Shown here: positions 51,522 to 60,469 of the stretch, one piece after another | Numbering within the stretch: the stretch's first letter is position 1 | Layout: every line of letters starts with the position of its first letter | Assembly (NCBI RefSeq): GCF_011927905.1 | Contig: NZ_JAATJL010000001.1 | Location: 3,224,001-3,288,000, forward strand | Direction of reading: 5' to 3' | From: Arthrobacter pigmenti | GTDB taxonomy: Bacteria; Actinomycetota; Actinomycetes; Actinomycetales; Micrococcaceae | Length of the DNA stretch: 64,000 bases | Made by a program: the position numbers and the translations under genes | Notes under the pieces: model-generated | What the model saw: only the letters and a program-made list of their open reading frames with translations | Told to the model about the DNA's origin: nothing | Database searches by the model: none

Positions 51522-53672
51522 GCTGTGGAGGATGACCAGTTGCTGGGTAGCCCGGGTCATCGCCACATAACGGTCCACGGCACCCTCAACGTCCTCACCG
51601 AAACGCTCCGGATCAACCAGAACCACCAGATCGAACTCGAGCCCCTTCGCGAGCTCCGGCGTAAGGGCCTGAACACGGTCCTCCGCCGAGAAGGTCGACG
51701 AGCCGATAACGCACGCAATGCCCACCGGATGAGCTGCGAGCCACTCCTCAAGAACAGTGCCCAGCTCAGCAACATGACCCTGCATCACCGGAATGCCGTT
51801 GGAGCGCACGGACATCGGTACATTGGCGTCCGGCACCGCGGCCCGGATCACGGGTTCGGCCTCAGCCATCACCTCCACCGGTGTGCGGTAATTGACCGTC
51901 AGCGACGAGACCGCAACCTTCCCGAGTCCCACCCGCCCGAGCCGTTCCTGCCACGTCTCCGTGAACCCGTGCCGGGCCTGCGCCCTGTCCCCCACGATCG
52001 TGAAACTCCGCGACGGACACCGGGCCAGGAGCATCTGCCACTGGGCGTCGGTCAATTCCTGAGCCTCATCCACGACGACATGCGCGAATGGCCCTGCCAA
52101 CCGATCCTGATCCGCGCCAGGCAGCGCCCCCTCATCAACCAGGTTCTTCTGCAGGTCAGGGTGACGCAGCATGGTGACCAGCCCCTCGCCGTCGTCGGCC
52201 TGAATGAGGTCCTCCACAACTCGGGTGAGGTGCGCCTGCTCGGCGGCAGCAGCCTTTTCATAACGACGACGGCGCCGGGCCGTCTCCGCGTCTCCCAGCC
52301 TCCGCCGTGCCGCGTCGAGAAGCGGCAGGTCAGACACCGTCCAGGCGGCGGGATCCTTCCGCTGCAGTTGCCGAACCCCATCGCGGTTCAACCATGGCGC
52401 GCACAGGCGCAGGTACGCCGGCACGGACCAGAGGTCACCAACGAGGTCAGTCGCCTCGATCATCGGCCAGGCCCTGTTCAGGGTCGACTGCAAGTCCCGG
52501 TTCCGCGCCAATTCTGTGCGGAGAGTGTCGGAAGGGACGCCGTCGTCGTGCTTGTCCGTCAGGATGGTGAGAAGCGCCTCGGCGACCTGTTCGCGTGCCT
52601 CGTTGTGCGGGGTGCCGGCCTCCACGGCGCTGAACGCCTCGGCCCAGTCGGCGCCGCTGAGTTCCAGATCGGACCACGGCGTCTCAACCGTCATGGCTTC
52701 GGTCGGTGGCTCCTCGTAGAACCTCACCGCCCCCTCAACCGCTTCCATCATCTTCGCGGACGACTTCAGGCGCGCGACATCGGGGTTTGGCTCTGGTACC
52801 GCCGCCGGCCCTTCCGGCGTGAGGTCGCTCAGGGTACAGGTTTGCACACCTTCCTCGCCCAGGCTGGGCAGGACATCTGCAACATAGGCGAGGTACGGCT
52901 GATGCGGGCCGACGAAGAGCACACCGCTTTGGTTTTGGGCACCACCGTGGCCGAGACGCGGGTCCGAGTACAGCAGGTACGCGGTCCGGTGCAGGGCCAC
53001 GACTGTCTTGCCCGTGCCCGGACCGCCGTCGACCACCAGCGGGCCCCGGGAACCGGCACGGATGATGGCGTCCTGATCTGACTGGATAGTGCCGAGAACA
53101 TCCCGCATGCGGGAAGATCGGCTCCCTGCGAGGCTGGCGATGAAGGCGGACTGGTCGTCGAGGGCGGCACTGTTTTCGAGCCCAACCAGTGTGAAGACCT
53201 CGTCCCAGTAGTCGGTGATGCGGCCGCGAGTCCAGCGGTAGCGGCGGCGGCTGCTGAGTCCCATCGGGTTTCCGTGCGTCGCGCCGAAGAACGGTTCGGC
53301 CGCCGGGGAGCGCCAGTCAATCAGCAGGCGCTGGCCGTCGCTGTCTGTGAGGCCGAGGCGCCCGACGTAGACGGGCTCGTCGTCGCCCGCTGCCACCATG
53401 CGCCCGAGGCACAGGTCCAGGCCGAACCTTCGCAGGGTCCGCAGCCGGGCGCTCAGCCGGTGAATCTCCTGATCCCGTTCGAGCGCGGCCTGGCCCTTGT
53501 GGCCGGAAGCCTTGCGCTCGGCGTCGAGGCGTTCGGACAGTGCGGTGAGAGTTCGTTCGAGGGAATCGGCGATGAGGGCGAAGTGCTGTTCGTCGTCGTC
53601 AATCAGGGCCGGGGCCTTCTTGGCGGCGAGGATATCCGGGAGGTCGAAGGCACTGATAGTGAGGGGTTTCAT
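51507..53672 (-). CDS. helR: HelR-type RNA polymerase recycling/rifamycin-protection ATPase
   Basis: 721 residues from ATG 53672. N-terminal coiled coil (about 25-85, the channel-entering arm of HelD proteins), superfamily 1 helicase core with Walker A GGPGTGKT (216-223), Walker B VVVDEAQELT (about 533), the motif GDRAQARHGF and the C-terminal MTRATQQLVIL. Length and the upstream RAE identify the actinobacterial HelR class, which displaces rifamycin from RNA polymerase and rescues stalled enzyme, giving resistance. The longer frame from 53978 runs through non-coding sequence and over xdhC. The stop lies inside the repeat element at 51447-51521. Confidence 0.92.
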   Translation of the reverse strand: MKPLTISAFDLPDILAAKKAPALIDDDEQHFALIADSLERTLTALSERLDAERKASGHKGQAALERDQEIHRLSARLRTLRRFGLDLCLGRMVAAGDDEPVYVGRLGLTDSDGQRLLIDWRSPAAEPFFGATHGNPMGLSSRRRYRWTRGRITDYWDEVFTLVGLENSAALDDQSAFIASLAGSRSSRMRDVLGTIQSDQDAIIRAGSRGPLVVDGGPGTGKTVVALHRTAYLLYSDPRLGHGGAQNQSGVLFVGPHQPYLAYVADVLPSLGEEGVQTCTLSDLTPEGPAAVPEPNPDVARLKSSAKMMEAVEGAVRFYEEPPTEAMTVETPWSDLELSGADWAEAFSAVEAGTPHNEAREQVAEALLTILTDKHDDGVPSDTLRTELARNRDLQSTLNRAWPMIEATDLVGDLWSVPAYLRLCAPWLNRDGVRQLQRKDPAAWTVSDLPLLDAARRRLGDAETARRRRRYEKAAAAEQAHLTRVVEDLIQADDGEGLVTMLRHPDLQKNLVDEGALPGADQDRLAGPFAHVVVDEAQELTDAQWQMLLARCPSRSFTIVGDRAQARHGFTETWQERLGRVGLGKVAVSSLTVNYRTPVEVMAEAEPVIRAAVPDANVPMSVRSNGIPVMQGHVAELGTVLEEWLAAHPVGIACVIGSSTFSAEDRVQALTPELAKGLEFDLVVLVDPERFGEDVEGAVDRYVAMTRATQQLVILHSKASH

Positions 53673-53724
53673 GGCGTGGGCTCCGATCGGATGGTGGACC
53701 GATCGACAATTCTGCGCCACGAGG

Positions 53725-53744
53725 GGGGCCTTGCCACAAGCCCC
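53725..53744 (-). promoter_or_regulatory. Rifamycin-associated element (RAE)
   Basis: On the minus strand GGGGCTTGTGGCAAGGCCCC, one base from the RAE consensus GGGGCTTGCGGCAAGGCCCC known upstream of rifamycin-inactivating genes and helR. It lies 53 bases upstream of the helR ATG, in the correct orientation. Confidence 0.92.
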
Positions 53745-53760
53745 CACCTGAGCTATAGAT

Positions 53761-53794
53761 TGAGAATGGAGGGGAACGTTCCCCTCCATTCTCA
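53761..53794 (-). terminator. 34-bp perfect palindrome after xdhC
   Basis: TGAGAATGGAGGGGAAC followed by its exact complement, with no unpaired loop except the AACGTT centre. It lies 22 bases after the xdhC stop and upstream of the RAE, insulating helR from the xdh operon. Confidence 0.8.
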
Positions 53795-53815
53795 TGTCCG
53801 GCTCAGCGCCGCGGG

Positions 53816-54613
53816 TCAGCCTCCGGTCAGCTTCCGCAACAGATCCGCCGCCGCGCTCACCGCAATGACCGCCGGTGCCTTCCCGACGACGTCGGGCAAC
53901 CCGATCGGGCACTGGATGCCGTCGATCTCGGGCTCCGAGTAACCCTCCGCCAGCAGCTTCTGCCGGAACCGGGACCACTTGGCCGAGGATCCGATCAGCC
54001 CCACCGAACCAAGATCCCCGCGGCGCAGGGCCGCGTCGCAGAGCAGGAAATCCTCGGAGTGGTCGTGGCTCATGATGAAGACATGCGCGCCGGCGGGCAG
54101 TTCGCGCAGGAACGAGTCCGGCACCGGCGTGTGCACAGCCTGCACGTCAGCGACACCCGCACTCACCTCGGCCAGCCGGTCCGGCACAAGCTGCTCACCC
54201 CGGCTGTCCACCAGGAACAAGCGCAGCGGCAGCCTGGACAGGATCCGTCCGAGTTCCAACCCGACATGCCCGACGCCGAACACCGCCACGGAGGGCAGCG
54301 AGAGGAATGGTTCGAGCAGCACCCGCACCTTTCCTCCACAACACTGCCTGCCATGCTGCGTCACCGCGTGCTCGCTCAGCGAGAACTCGGCGTTCTCCGC
54401 CGAAGCATTCCCGGCGGCCATCATCTCCCGCGCCCTGTCCACGACTGTCGCCTCGAGGTTGCCGCCACCGACGCTCCCCCACGTAGCGTCGGTGCCGACC
54501 ACCATCTTGGCTCCGGCCTCCCGCGGGGCATGACCGCGGACCTCGGACACCGTGGCCAGAACACCCGGCAGGCCCTCCGACCTCAGGTGCTGCAGGGCCT
54601 CCAGCCAGTCCAT
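53816..54613 (-). CDS. xdhC: XdhC-family molybdenum cofactor chaperone
   Basis: 265 residues from ATG 54613. LPGVLATVSEVRGHAPREAGAKM and WGSVGGGNLEATVVDRA belong to the XdhC N-terminal domain; GVGHVGLELGRIL is the Rossmann motif of the C-terminal domain and SVGLIGSSAKWSRFRQKLLAEG is the family signature. XdhC binds, sulfurates and delivers molybdenum cofactor to xanthine dehydrogenase. The start overlaps the end of xdhB closely (TGACATG). Confidence 0.94.
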   Translation of the reverse strand: MDWLEALQHLRSEGLPGVLATVSEVRGHAPREAGAKMVVGTDATWGSVGGGNLEATVVDRAREMMAAGNASAENAEFSLSEHAVTQHGRQCCGGKVRVLLEPFLSLPSVAVFGVGHVGLELGRILSRLPLRLFLVDSRGEQLVPDRLAEVSAGVADVQAVHTPVPDSFLRELPAGAHVFIMSHDHSEDFLLCDAALRRGDLGSVGLIGSSAKWSRFRQKLLAEGYSEPEIDGIQCPIGLPDVVGKAPAVIAVSAAADLLRKLTGG

Positions 54614-54614
54614 G

Positions 54615-57038
54615 TCAACGCACTGATGTGGTGACGGGGGCGCGCCGCGCGCTGTCCTGGTGCGCGTCGTCGTCGTCCTTGGGAAGATCCGACGACGCGA
54701 GCTTTGCGCTACTGACAGATGCCCGTTCGATCGCCCAGAACACGGCTTCCGGCGTAGCCGGGCTACCGAGTTCCACGGCGCGGGCGCCCGGGCCGAAGGC
54801 GGCAACCGCTTCACGAAGGGCTTCCCGAACGCTGAACGCCAGCATCAGCGGGGGTTCACCAACGGCCTTGGATCCGTAGACAACGCCGCTCTCAGTGGCC
54901 CGCTCGAACAGGTGCACGTTGAACTCCTCCGGCATTTCGGAGAAACTCGGCAGCTTGTAGGTGCTGGCGGACTGGGTAGTCAGGCGGCCGCGGTTGGCGC
55001 CGTCGGACACGTCCCACCGCAGCTCTTCCAGCGTGAGCCAGCCGGCCCCCTGTACGAAGCCGCCCTCAATCTGTCCGACGTCGATCAGGGGCGAAAGGGT
55101 GTCACCGACGTCGTGCACGATGTCCGCCCGAAGCTGGCGATACGCGCCGGTGAAGCGGTCAACCTCAACCTCTGTGACCGCAGCGCCGTAGCTGAAGTAC
55201 TTGAACGGTTCGCCCTGCATGCGGGAGCTGTCCCAGTGCAGGCCCTCCGTCCGGTAGTACCCGGCAGCCCAGAGGGAGACGCGCTGGAAGTACGCGTCGC
55301 GGGCCAGCTGTTCGAAGGTCAGTTCGGAGTCGTGGAAGCCGATGCCGGTGACCTTGCCAGCGTCGAAGCGGACGTCGTCGGGGTGGATGTTCAGCTTCCG
55401 TGCCGCCACTTCCGCAAGCCGGGAGCTGATCTGCTCGCACGCGTTCTTGATGGCGCCGCCGTTGAGGTCAGCACCGGAGCTGGCCGCCGTTGCAGAGGTG
55501 TTGGGCACCTTGTCGGTCCGCGTCGGGGCCAGCCGGACAAATGACAGCGGGACTCCGAGCGCGGTCGCGGCGACCTGGCGCATCTTCGTGTGTAGGCCCT
55601 GACCCATTTCGGTTCCGCCGTGGTTGATGAGCACCGAGCCGTCCTTGTAGACGTGCACCAGCGCACCGGCCTGGTTGAACGCCGTCAGGTTGAACGAGAT
55701 ACCGAACTTGACCGGCGTCATGCCGAGCGCGCGCTTCTGGTTCGGGTGCGATGCGTTGAACCGGGCGATCTCCTCCCGCCGCCGCGCAATGTCCGAGCGG
55801 TCCTCCAGCGACTGCCAGATCGCCGCCAGCCGCTCGGCGTGCCGCACGGGCTGGCCGTACGGTGTGCTCTGGCCTGGTTCGTAGAAATTACGACGCCGGA
55901 GCTCGCTCGGATCCACCCCCAGCAACGGCGCGCACCGGCCGAGCAGGTCCTCGATGACGAGCATCCCCTGGGGGCCGCCAAACCCGCGGAACGCCGTCTG
56001 CGAAGTCTTGTTGGTCTTCGCGATGCGCCCGTGGACCCGAATGTTCGGGATGAAGTACGCGTTGTCGATGTGGCACAAAGCGCGCTGCAGCACCGGCTCC
56101 GAGAGGTCGAGGCTCCAGCCGCCGTCGCTGGTGAGGGTGGCATTGAGTGCCTGGAGGCGGCCGTCGTCGTCGAACCCTACTTCCCACTTCGCGTGGAAGG
56201 GGTGGCGCTTGCCGGACATGGTGATGTCCTGTGTGCGGTTCAGGCGCAGGCGGACAGGGCGGCCCGTGAGGGTTGCCCCGAGGGCCGCGATCGCAGCGAA
56301 TCCGTGCGGCTGCATCTCCTTGCCGCCGAACCCGCCGCCCATCCGCAGGCACTGCACCGTCACTTCATGGCTGTGCAGGCCAAGGACGTGCGCCACGATC
56401 TCCTGGGTCTCGGAGGGATGCTGGGTGCTGCACTGGACGAACACCTGCCCACCCTCGTCGATGTGGGCGAACGATGCGTGCGTCTCGAGGTAGAAGTGCT
56501 CCTGGCCGCCGAACTCGAACTCGCCGCTGAACCGGTGCGTTGAGCGTTCCAACGCCGCATCCGGCTCGCCGCGCTCGACGGTGGGCTGGTTGCCCTGGAA
56601 GCTCCCGGCGTCGATCGCTTCGGCCACTGTCAGCAGCGAGGGCAGCGGCTCATACTCCACCTCGACGGCCTCGGCGCCCAGCCGGGCGGCCTCCAGGGAC
56701 TCACCCAGAACCCAGCACACTGCGTGGCCGTAGAACATGACCTCGTCAGGGAAGAGCGGTTCGTCGTGCTTGATGCCGGCGTCATTGACACCTGGAACGT
56801 CCGACGACGTCAGCACCCTCACCACGCCGGGAACCTCCAGCGCGGGTTCGGTGCGCAGGCTCAGAATCCGTGCCCGCGCGTGCGTCGCCTGAAGTGGCCA
56901 GGCATGGAGGACGTTCTGGCTGCGGACAATGAGGTCGTCGGTGTAGAGGGCGGTTCCGGTCACGTGGGCGGACGCGCTCTCGTGGGAGACCGAAACGCCG
57001 ACCACGGGATTCACGGGACGTTCTGCGAGGGATTTCAC
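54615..57038 (-). CDS. xdhB: Xanthine dehydrogenase molybdopterin-binding subunit
   Basis: 807 residues. VGVSVSHESASAHVTGTALYTDD starts the aldehyde oxidase a/b hammerhead; then ATHARARILSLRTEPALEVPGV, the molybdopterin region with QCLRMGGGFGGKEMQPHGFA and AFRGFGGPQGMLVIED, and near the C-terminus YGSKAVGEPPLMLAFSVREALREAV with the catalytic-type Glu. This is the bacterial XDHB order. It oxidises hypoxanthine and xanthine. The start overlaps the xdhA stop by four bases. Confidence 0.95.
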   Translation of the reverse strand: MKSLAERPVNPVVGVSVSHESASAHVTGTALYTDDLIVRSQNVLHAWPLQATHARARILSLRTEPALEVPGVVRVLTSSDVPGVNDAGIKHDEPLFPDEVMFYGHAVCWVLGESLEAARLGAEAVEVEYEPLPSLLTVAEAIDAGSFQGNQPTVERGEPDAALERSTHRFSGEFEFGGQEHFYLETHASFAHIDEGGQVFVQCSTQHPSETQEIVAHVLGLHSHEVTVQCLRMGGGFGGKEMQPHGFAAIAALGATLTGRPVRLRLNRTQDITMSGKRHPFHAKWEVGFDDDGRLQALNATLTSDGGWSLDLSEPVLQRALCHIDNAYFIPNIRVHGRIAKTNKTSQTAFRGFGGPQGMLVIEDLLGRCAPLLGVDPSELRRRNFYEPGQSTPYGQPVRHAERLAAIWQSLEDRSDIARRREEIARFNASHPNQKRALGMTPVKFGISFNLTAFNQAGALVHVYKDGSVLINHGGTEMGQGLHTKMRQVAATALGVPLSFVRLAPTRTDKVPNTSATAASSGADLNGGAIKNACEQISSRLAEVAARKLNIHPDDVRFDAGKVTGIGFHDSELTFEQLARDAYFQRVSLWAAGYYRTEGLHWDSSRMQGEPFKYFSYGAAVTEVEVDRFTGAYRQLRADIVHDVGDTLSPLIDVGQIEGGFVQGAGWLTLEELRWDVSDGANRGRLTTQSASTYKLPSFSEMPEEFNVHLFERATESGVVYGSKAVGEPPLMLAFSVREALREAVAAFGPGARAVELGSPATPEAVFWAIERASVSSAKLASSDLPKDDDDAHQDSARRAPVTTSVR

Positions 57039-58531
57039 TTGGCCACCTCCAGTGCCGGTGCGTTCTCTGCGTGGAACCGCAGCAAGGCTTGTCTCAGCAT
57101 GGCCGAGCGGTAAAGCGCGCTGGCCCGCATGTCATCGATTGGTGTTCCTTCGCCGGCCATGACCACTGCGGCCGCGGCGGCGGTGTCGGACGTCCACGGT
57201 TGTCCCACGAGCGCCGCTTCAGTCTTCAGTGCCCTGATTGGCGTCGCCGCGACACCGCCCAGCCCGATCCTGACGGAACTCACGACGCCGTCGCTCAATT
57301 GCATGGCGATGCCCACCGACACGCTGGAGATGTCATCGAAGCGCCGCTTGGCGATCTTGTAGAACGCTGTGCTCTCGGCGAGCGGCAGCGGGATTCTCAT
57401 GGCGCGCAGCAGTTCGTTGGGTTTACGCACGGACTGCCGGTAGCCGGTGTAGTACTCCGAGAGCGGGACCTCGCGTTCCCCCTCTACCGAGGCCAGGACA
57501 ACTCTCGTGTCCAGCGCGAGGAAGACCGGCGCGGAGTCGCCGATGGGCGAACCGGTGGACAGGTTCCCGCCGAAGGTTGCGGCGTTGCGGATCAGGCGGG
57601 ATGCAAACTGCGGGAAGAGGTGGCTGAGCAGGGGTACGCGGCCGGCGAGCGCACGTTCCACTTCCGACAGGGTGAGGGCGGCGCCGATCTCGATAGAGTC
57701 CGCGCTCTGGCGCAACGTCCTGAGCTCTTCGAGCCGGTCGATGGCGATCGTCGTCGTCGGGCGCGAGTGCCGGAGATTCACTTCGACGCCCAGATCGGTT
57801 GCACCGGCAACCAGCTTGGTGTCCGGGTTGTCCTGCAGCGCCTGCAGTACCTCTGTGAGAGTTTCCGGGCGGCTGAACTGTTCCGTCTTTGTGCGCTGCG
57901 GCACAGGTGCCGGACGGTTCTGCCGGTCCAGCAGCGGATCGGCGTCCGGTGGCGTCTCGAGTGCGTAGGCAGCATCGCGGATTGGCCGGTAGCCGGTGCA
58001 GCGGCAGAGGTTTCCGCTGAGGGCGTGAAGGTCGAAGCCGTTGGGCCCGCACTCGTGGTCCGTGGCGTGATCTTCGCCGACCACTGAGGGCCCGGTTGCT
58101 CCATCAGATGTGTCGCTGTCAGCTGGCGTCCGCTCAGGGCGGTAGTACTCGGCGGCCATTGAGCAGATGAATCCGGGAGTGCAGTAGCCGCACTGCGAGC
58201 CGCCGCGTTCCGCCATCTCACGCTGGACGGGGTGCAGCTCTTCGGGCGTACACGCGTTGGAGACGTTTCCGAGACCCTCCGCCGTGATGATTTCCTGCCC
58301 GTCGAAGGCGAGGGCGGGCGGTAGGCAGGCGTTAACAGAGGTCCAGCGGCTGCGATCCGGTCCGTCCGGCCTCGCTACGAGGACGGCACATGCGCCGCAT
58401 TCCCCTTCGGCGCAGCCTTCCTTTGAACCGGTGAGTCCTTCGTCCCGCAGCCAGTCGAGTAGTCGAGTGTGCGGGTTTGTCCCACTGCAGTCACGGACTT
58501 CGCCGTTGACGGTTACCCTGATTCCTTCCAT
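57035..58531 (-). CDS. xdhA: Xanthine dehydrogenase iron-sulfur/FAD subunit
   Basis: 498 residues from ATG 58531 with GGGAG upstream. Plant-type [2Fe-2S] site C40, C45, C48 (GCAEGECGAC), second [2Fe-2S] site GSQCGYCTPGF and GNLCRCTGYRPI, then an FAD-binding domain (TKLVAGATDLGVEVNLRH, NAATFGGNLSTGSPIGDSAP) and a CO-dehydrogenase-flavoprotein C-terminal domain. The linker carries an unusual acidic insertion (PADSDTSDGATGPSVVGEDHATDHE) between the second cluster motifs. First gene of the xdhABC operon. Confidence 0.95.
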   Translation of the reverse strand: MEGIRVTVNGEVRDCSGTNPHTRLLDWLRDEGLTGSKEGCAEGECGACAVLVARPDGPDRSRWTSVNACLPPALAFDGQEIITAEGLGNVSNACTPEELHPVQREMAERGGSQCGYCTPGFICSMAAEYYRPERTPADSDTSDGATGPSVVGEDHATDHECGPNGFDLHALSGNLCRCTGYRPIRDAAYALETPPDADPLLDRQNRPAPVPQRTKTEQFSRPETLTEVLQALQDNPDTKLVAGATDLGVEVNLRHSRPTTTIAIDRLEELRTLRQSADSIEIGAALTLSEVERALAGRVPLLSHLFPQFASRLIRNAATFGGNLSTGSPIGDSAPVFLALDTRVVLASVEGEREVPLSEYYTGYRQSVRKPNELLRAMRIPLPLAESTAFYKIAKRRFDDISSVSVGIAMQLSDGVVSSVRIGLGGVAATPIRALKTEAALVGQPWTSDTAAAAAVVMAGEGTPIDDMRASALYRSAMLRQALLRFHAENAPALEVAK

Positions 58532-58672
58532 TTTTTCACGCTCCCGTACGAACCGGACCGACGCGCCAACCGAACTGCCTGAACTTGCGTCAGACTGTTC
58601 GTTACGTAGTTTCGGTGTGATTAAGCGTACACCCATTTGATGGAAGTTTGTTTCCACGATGTGGAGATAGTT

Positions 58673-58795
58673 ATGGCGAAGCGGAAGACGCCGGGAAAAC
58701 GGGCCTGGCGCAAGTGGACCCGTAGACGCGCGGGGCCGCTCTGGATAGGCTTCACGCTAGGTCTCCTGAGCAGATGGGTCATGCCACATGGCTGA
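58673..58795 (+). CDS. Small basic peptide, possibly membrane-inserting
   Basis: 40 residues: a strongly basic first half (MAKRKTPGKRAWRKWTRRRA) and a hydrophobic second half (GPLWIGFTLGLLSRWVMPHG). GGAG lies 7 bases before the ATG. It sits 18 bases upstream of the receiver/thioredoxin-reductase gene, in the same direction, so it could lead that operon. Short length makes the call uncertain. Confidence 0.4.
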   Translation: MAKRKTPGKRAWRKWTRRRAGPLWIGFTLGLLSRWVMPHG

Positions 58796-58813
58796 TTACA
58801 GGGACCGCCGGTC

Positions 58814-60469
58814 ATGACGAAACCGAACATCCTTACGGTTGATGACGATCCGCAGGTTTCGGCGGCCGTGGCCCGCGATCTCCGCAGCAGGTACGGGCCC
58901 GAGTTCCGGATCCTCCGGGCCTCCTCAGGCGCCGAGGCACTGGATGTCCTGGACAAGCTCGCTCTGCGGGACCAGGCGGTTGCCTTGATCGCGGCGGACC
59001 AGCGGATGCCCCGAATGACCGGGATCGAACTGCTGGAGCGCGCACGGCCGCAGGCGCCCGGTGCGAAATTCCTTCTCCTCACTGCCTACGCGGATACCGA
59101 CGTCGCCATCCGGGCGATCAACGACATCGGGCTCGACTATTACCTGCTCAAACCGTGGGATCCACCCGCCCAGCGACTGTATCCGGTAGTCGATGACCTG
59201 CTCGACGACTGGCGAAGGGCGAACCCGGATCACACCTCGGACCTGCGCGTGGTCGGCGCCAGATGGTCCGACCGCAGCCACGAAATCAAGACCTTCCTTG
59301 CCCGCAACTACGTGCCCTACCGCTGGTACAACATCGAGCGCGACGCCGAAGCTTCACGCTTGCGAGACCTTGCGGGAGCGGCTCCGGAAGACATGCCCAT
59401 AGTGCTGCTTCCCGACGGCGCCGTACTCAAGTCGCCGTCGACGCTCGAACTTGCATCCGCTCTGGGTTTGCGGACCCGTGCCGAACAGCCGCTCTACGAC
59501 GTCTGCATCGTCGGGGGCGGACCGGCGGGCTTGGCCGCCGCCGTTTACGCGGCATCGGAAGGACTCAGCACCGTGATCGTCGAGCGCGAGGCACCCGGCG
59601 GCCAGGCCGGCCAGAGCGCCGCCATCGAGAACTACCTAGGGTTCCCGAAGGGTCTGAGCGGCTCCGACCTGACACAGCGGGCAATGGCGCAGGTCTCCCG
59701 GTTTGGGGCGGAAGTAGTGCTGGCGAACGACGTCGTCGGCTTTGAGTCCCGCGGTCAGGTACGGGCCGTTCTTTTTGGGTCGAAAGACATCGAGGCGCGG
59801 GCACTCATCATTGCCACAGGGGTGTCCTACCGGCGCCTCGAAGCGGAAGGGATGGAGGCGCTCAGCGGCCGCGGTGTTTACTACGGCGCGAACGCAAGCG
59901 AAGCCAGTCAGTGCGAGGGTGACGACGTCTACGTTGTCGGTGCCGCGAACTCCGCCGGGCAGGCCGCGCTGAATCTCGCGCGTTTCGCGAAGCGGGTGGT
60001 GCTTGTGGTCCGTTCCGGAACCCTCGAGGCAACAATGTCCCATTACCTTATTCAACGCATCACCTCATCGCCGGCGATCGAGGTCCGCTATCGCAGTGAG
60101 GTTGTGGCGGTTCACGGGGACGGCCATCTTGAATCCGTCACTATTGCGGACAGGGACACAGGCGGCACTGAGGAAGTCCCCTCAAGCTGGCTCTACATCT
60201 TCATTGGTGCGTCTCCGCGAACAAGCTGGCTTGGCGACGACGTCGTCCGTGATGAAAGGGGATTCGTCGTCACGGGGCACGACCTGCTCAATCCGGGCTA
60301 CCCTCCGCGTTGGCCGCTGACCCGTGCGCCGTTTGCACTGGAAACCAGCGTGCCTGGCGTGTTCGCTGCCGGGGACGTCCGGCTGGACTCGATGAAGCGG
60401 GTGGCATCGGCAGTGGGCGAAGGCGCCATGTCCGTCTACCTGGTGCATCGCTATCTGGGGACCGTCTGA
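58814..60469 (+). CDS. Fused receiver / thioredoxin-reductase-like flavoprotein
   Basis: 551 residues. Residues 1-125 form a response-regulator receiver (acidic DDD at 10-12, phosphoacceptor Asp62, Thr90, Lys113). Residues 135-210 look glutaredoxin/thioredoxin-like (VVGARWSDRSHEIKTFLARNYVPYRWYNIE) but without a CxxC. Residues 228-551 are a thioredoxin-reductase fold with FAD motif GGGPAGLAA (about 234) and NAD(P) motif VVGAANSAGQAALNLA. The redox disulfide CxxC of true TrxR is replaced by ANASEASQCEG. It shares its stop (TGATG) with the histidine kinase. Predicted to link phosphorylation with redox state. Confidence 0.92.
   Translation: MTKPNILTVDDDPQVSAAVARDLRSRYGPEFRILRASSGAEALDVLDKLALRDQAVALIAADQRMPRMTGIELLERARPQAPGAKFLLLTAYADTDVAIRAINDIGLDYYLLKPWDPPAQRLYPVVDDLLDDWRRANPDHTSDLRVVGARWSDRSHEIKTFLARNYVPYRWYNIERDAEASRLRDLAGAAPEDMPIVLLPDGAVLKSPSTLELASALGLRTRAEQPLYDVCIVGGGPAGLAAAVYAASEGLSTVIVEREAPGGQAGQSAAIENYLGFPKGLSGSDLTQRAMAQVSRFGAEVVLANDVVGFESRGQVRAVLFGSKDIEARALIIATGVSYRRLEAEGMEALSGRGVYYGANASEASQCEGDDVYVVGAANSAGQAALNLARFAKRVVLVVRSGTLEATMSHYLIQRITSSPAIEVRYRSEVVAVHGDGHLESVTIADRDTGGTEEVPSSWLYIFIGASPRTSWLGDDVVRDERGFVVTGHDLLNPGYPPRWPLTRAPFALETSVPGVFAAGDVRLDSMKRVASAVGEGAMSVYLVHRYLGTV

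Noticed and set aside
51498-53081. 527-residue open frame antisense to helR
   Set aside because: Shadow; Arg/Pro/His-rich translation without domains.
54615-58531. Carbon monoxide or nicotine dehydrogenase instead of xanthine dehydrogenase
   Set aside because: The iron-sulfur and FAD domains are fused in one subunit, the large subunit has the XDHB layout, and xdhC plus purine genes are adjacent; the three-subunit CO/nicotine type differs.
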